From Pseudomonadota bacterium (GTDB lineage Bacteria; Pseudomonadota; Gammaproteobacteria; Steroidobacterales; Steroidobacteraceae), in NCBI GenBank assembly GCA_023433705.1, contig JAEYUC010000031.1, positions 1 through 55,847 of the forward strand: a stretch of DNA of 55,847 nucleotides. Direction: 5' to 3'. Positions 53,600-55,847 of the stretch are shown in pieces. The position numbers were made by a program, and so were the translations under genes. The notes below the pieces were generated by a model. That model had not been told where the DNA came from. It worked only from the letters and a program-made list of their open reading frames with translations, and ran no database searches. How positions within the stretch are numbered: position 1 is the first letter of the stretch; the number at the start of each line of letters is the position of its first letter.

Positions 53600-54472
53600 G
53601 TGGATCGTCGTCTCGCGGACCTGCAGCACCTGTTCGAGCTCGAACGCCTCGAAGTGAACCTGTTTCGCGGCCAGAGCCGCGACACCGGCAGCTCGCAGGT
53701 GTTCGGCGGGCAGGTGCTCGGGCAGGCGCTCAAGGCCGCGTACGCGACGATCGAGGACGGGCGCAAGGTGCATTCGCTGCACGCGTATTTCCTGCGGCGC
53801 GGCGACTTCACGAAGCCCATCGTCTACAGCGTGGATCGCAGCCGCGACGGCGGCAGCTTCTCCGCGCGGCGCGTGGTGGCCGTGCAGAACGGCGAGCAGA
53901 TCTTCATCTGCTCGGCCTCCTTCCAGGAGGAGGAGAAGGGACTCGAATACCAGGCGGAGGGGCCGCAGGTTCCTCCGCCCGAGGATCTGCAGCCCCTGCA
54001 CAAACCCTCGAAGGAAGAGCTCGCGAAGCTGCCGGAAAAGCTGCGGCGCTGGCTCGAGATCGAGCGGCCGTTCGAGTTCCGGCCGGTCCAGACGTACAAC
54101 CCGCTCGCACCGGTCGCGACGGTGCCGCCGGTGCGGCAGATCTGGATGCGCGCGGTCGACAAACTACCCGACGACGAGGCGTTGCATCGCTGCCTGCTCG
54201 CCTACGTGTCCGACTACTGGCTGCTCGACACTTCGACGATGCCGCATGGCGCCTCGTTCCTGCGCGGCAACCTCGTGATGGCGAGCATCGACCACGCCAT
54301 CTGGTTTCATCGGCCGGCGCGCGTCGACGACTGGTTGCTGTACAGCCTCGATAGTCCCTCGAGCTCCGGCGCGCGCGGCTTTTCGCGCGGGTCCTTCTAC
54401 ACGCGGACGGGCGTGCTCGTCGCGAGCACGGCCCAGGAGGGCTTGATACGGCTCGTGCGCTCGCAATCCTGA
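53600..54472 (+). CDS. tesB: Acyl-CoA thioesterase II
   Basis: 290 residues from GTG 53600, standard TesB length. A double hot-dog fold hydrolysing medium- and long-chain acyl-CoA. Signatures: LFRGQSRDTGSSQVFGGQVLGQAL, HSLHAYFLRRGD, VDRSRDGGSFSARRVVAVQ, the catalytic aspartate region LLAYVSDYWLLDTS and SIDHAIWFHRPARVDDWLLY. Cytoplasmic. Its TGA shares a base with the next ATG (TGATG), so the two are coupled. Confidence 0.95.
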   Translation: MDRRLADLQHLFELERLEVNLFRGQSRDTGSSQVFGGQVLGQALKAAYATIEDGRKVHSLHAYFLRRGDFTKPIVYSVDRSRDGGSFSARRVVAVQNGEQIFICSASFQEEEKGLEYQAEGPQVPPPEDLQPLHKPSKEELAKLPEKLRRWLEIERPFEFRPVQTYNPLAPVATVPPVRQIWMRAVDKLPDDEALHRCLLAYVSDYWLLDTSTMPHGASFLRGNLVMASIDHAIWFHRPARVDDWLLYSLDSPSSSGARGFSRGSFYTRTGVLVASTAQEGLIRLVRSQS

Positions 54473-55407
54473 TGGGTTTCGCGGCGCTCGCAGTGGGCGC
54501 CGCATCCGCTTCCGACACACTTTCCGGCGAACGCGATGAGCTGATGAGGCTCTGGTCCGGCCTGCACGACGTGTCGGAGGAGCTGATCGTGCGCCGCGCG
54601 GACGCCGCGCCGCTGGTGCCGCTGATCGAGCAGCAGCGCGTGCAAATCGACGTGCGGCCGATCCACCTTCCCTGGCTCGGCTCGCATTTGTTGTACGTCG
54701 AGGAATATCCGTACGACGAACCGTTCGAGCCGCGCCGTCGCGTGCTGCTGTCGATCGAAGAGCCGAATGAAGGCACGCTGCGCGTGCGGCAGTTCACGCG
54801 CAAGCCGAACGCGGGCAGCCCGGCGAAGCTCTTGCCCGAAGACCTGGAGTCGATGCCCGGATGTGACCTTTACCTGCATCGCGACGGGCTGCAGTTTCGC
54901 GGCGGCACGAACGGCCGGCACTGCCTCGAAGGCGGTACGCACGAGCCGCGGTGGATCGACTATCGCGTGGTCATCGGGGAAGGATTGTTCTGGTATCGCA
55001 CGCGGCGTCTGACCGTCGAAGACAACGAGCTCGTCGAGGAGATCGCCGGATTTCCGCACGTCGATCTCGACGAGGCGCGGCTGTTCTCCTGCGGAATCTC
55101 GTGGAGGGCGCCCGATTCGACGGGCCCGCGCAAACCACTCGCGAACATGGACCTGCACGATCGCGGCGGGCGCGCGCGTTTTCGTACGCCGGACGGGCGA
55201 GCGCTGCACCTCGAATTGCACGGCCGTGACTGGCCGCTATCGGAGGGACGCGAGTCGTTGGTCCTGATCCTCAAGGATCCCGCCGCGGAAGAACCGCTTG
55301 CCTCGAGTTGGACCTCACTCGGCGCGGCGCGCGTCGGCATCGATATCGGTTGGCTCGCCGTCGACTGCGCGCCGGTAGTCTCGGAGGCAGGCGAGCAGCG
55401 CTCCTGA
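54472..55407 (+). CDS. CpcT/CpeT-like protein, exported
   Basis: 311 residues. The N-terminus (GFAALAVGAASASD) looks like the end of a signal peptide; an in-frame CTG just before the ATG would give a more complete one. The region LMRLWSGLHDVSEEL, IHLPWLGSHLLYVEEYPYDEPFEPRRRVLLSIEEPNEG and MPGCDLYLHRDGLQFRGGTNGRHC resembles the CpcT/CpeT chromophore-lyase family, which in cyanobacteria attaches bilins to phycobiliproteins. Here no phycobiliprotein genes exist, so the substrate must differ; function unknown. Coupled to tesB. Confidence 0.72.
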   Translation: MGFAALAVGAASASDTLSGERDELMRLWSGLHDVSEELIVRRADAAPLVPLIEQQRVQIDVRPIHLPWLGSHLLYVEEYPYDEPFEPRRRVLLSIEEPNEGTLRVRQFTRKPNAGSPAKLLPEDLESMPGCDLYLHRDGLQFRGGTNGRHCLEGGTHEPRWIDYRVVIGEGLFWYRTRRLTVEDNELVEEIAGFPHVDLDEARLFSCGISWRAPDSTGPRKPLANMDLHDRGGRARFRTPDGRALHLELHGRDWPLSEGRESLVLILKDPAAEEPLASSWTSLGAARVGIDIGWLAVDCAPVVSEAGEQRS

Positions 55408-55424
55408 ATCGAGGTCCGCCCCCT

Positions 55425-55847
55425 TTACATGCCAATCCCTGAGAGCCACTGATAGACCTGGATCAGCAGGAATACGCCGAGCGCGGTCAGTGCGGCGAAC
55501 ACCAGGAATATGGCGATCGGCATCAGGATCAACGCGAGCTTGCTGCGCCTGGCGGTGGGAGCCGGCGTCCGGCGCCATTGCTCGAGCAACGCGAGATTGC
55601 GCGTCTGCGCCTTGAACGCGAAATCGAACAGGTCGCCGAAGAGCGGCACGGCGCCGACGATGGCGTCGATCGCGATGTTCCCGAGCATGCGGAGCTGGAT
55701 CGATGCGGGTGCGCCGAGCTGGCGCGCGACGCGCAGCGCGTAGACGGCCACGATGCCGCCCGCGATGTCGCCCAGGCCGGGAATGAAGCCGAACAGCGCG
55801 TCGATGCCGAACCGGAAGCTCGTGCCCGGGACGCGGAAGGCCTGGTC
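55425..55847 (-). CDS. DUF4112-family membrane protein, 5' end cut by the window
   Basis: At least 140 residues; the frame is open to the right edge, so the start lies outside. The visible N-terminal part (RVPGTSFRFGIDALFGFIPGLGDIAGG) and GAVPLFGDLFDFAFKAQTRNLALLEQW match the DUF4112 family. A C-terminal pair of hydrophobic stretches (ALILMPIAIFLVFAALTALGVFLLIQVYQWL) anchors it in the membrane. Function unknown. It converges with the CpcT/CpeT-like gene across 17 bases. Confidence 0.85.
   Translation of the reverse strand, partial: DQAFRVPGTSFRFGIDALFGFIPGLGDIAGGIVAVYALRVARQLGAPASIQLRMLGNIAIDAIVGAVPLFGDLFDFAFKAQTRNLALLEQWRRTPAPTARRSKLALILMPIAIFLVFAALTALGVFLLIQVYQWLSGIGM

Overview
The window is about 56 kb of GC-rich bacterial chromosome, densely coded on both strands, with no gap over about 180 bases except short repeat-filled spacers. 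The gene families suggest an aerobic, free-living gammaproteobacterium of the Xanthomonadales/Steroidobacterales type: YceH, YebC and BipA/TypA, glutathione-dependent formaldehyde detoxification, azurin, a TonB-dependent receptor, leucine catabolism and the Entner-Doudoroff pathway. This placement is inferred from gene content only. No rRNA, intact tRNA, CRISPR array, prophage or complete insertion sequence is visible. The left edge cuts through the 3' end of an IS30-family transposase gene.

Layout. (1) 0.3-14.7 kb is a sugar module: a secreted GH3 glucosidase with a one-base frameshift, a flavin halogenase-like protein without the catalytic residues, a ROK fructokinase, a ROK repressor, an MFS sugar transporter, an AGE-family sugar epimerase/isomerase, a LacI repressor, and the overlapping operon glk-zwf-edd. 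Together they release, import, phosphorylate and oxidise hexoses; pgl and eda are not in the window. (2) 14.7-17.6 kb holds a Tat-exported protein made of two repeats, its divergent LysR regulator and a methyltransferase. (3) 17.7-20.3 kb is the formaldehyde operon frmA-gfa-fghA. (4) 20.3-28.2 kb, all on the minus strand, encodes an S9 peptidase, a Gfo/Idh/MocA oxidoreductase, an archaemetzincin-like lipoprotein, a TPR protein, a Rieske oxygenase and an amino-acid permease. (5) 28.2-34.5 kb is the leucine/isovalerate (liu) locus: liuA and a FadR-type regulator on one strand, liuB-liuC-liuD on the other, around a shared operator.

(6) 34.5-46.4 kb is mostly housekeeping and envelope genes: nitroreductase, YebC, periplasmic PPIase, DUF2721, TypA, PilZ, a TonB-dependent receptor, threonine aldolase, DUF486, YceH and a VanZ-like protein. 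(7) 46.5-53.6 kb holds GABA transaminase, a two-subunit molybdenum oxidoreductase (IorAB type), an aldehyde dehydrogenase, a ferredoxin/flavodoxin NADP reductase and azurin. (8) 53.6-55.8 kb holds TesB, a CpcT/CpeT-like protein and a DUF4112 gene cut by the right edge.

The most striking non-genic feature is a scattered set of REP-like inverted repeats, in three or four sequence families (core words TGTCCCC, GGGGACAGATCTATTT, GGTGCCTGGCAC, GGTGCCGGTGTAAA). Most sit within a few bases of a stop codon. One has inserted in frame into liuB and is translated. I found no clear new multi-gene defence or biosynthetic system. The best leads are the catalytically altered halogenase-like gene in a sugar operon, the translated repeat in liuB, and a tandem-repeat leader between the TonB receptor and threonine aldolase.
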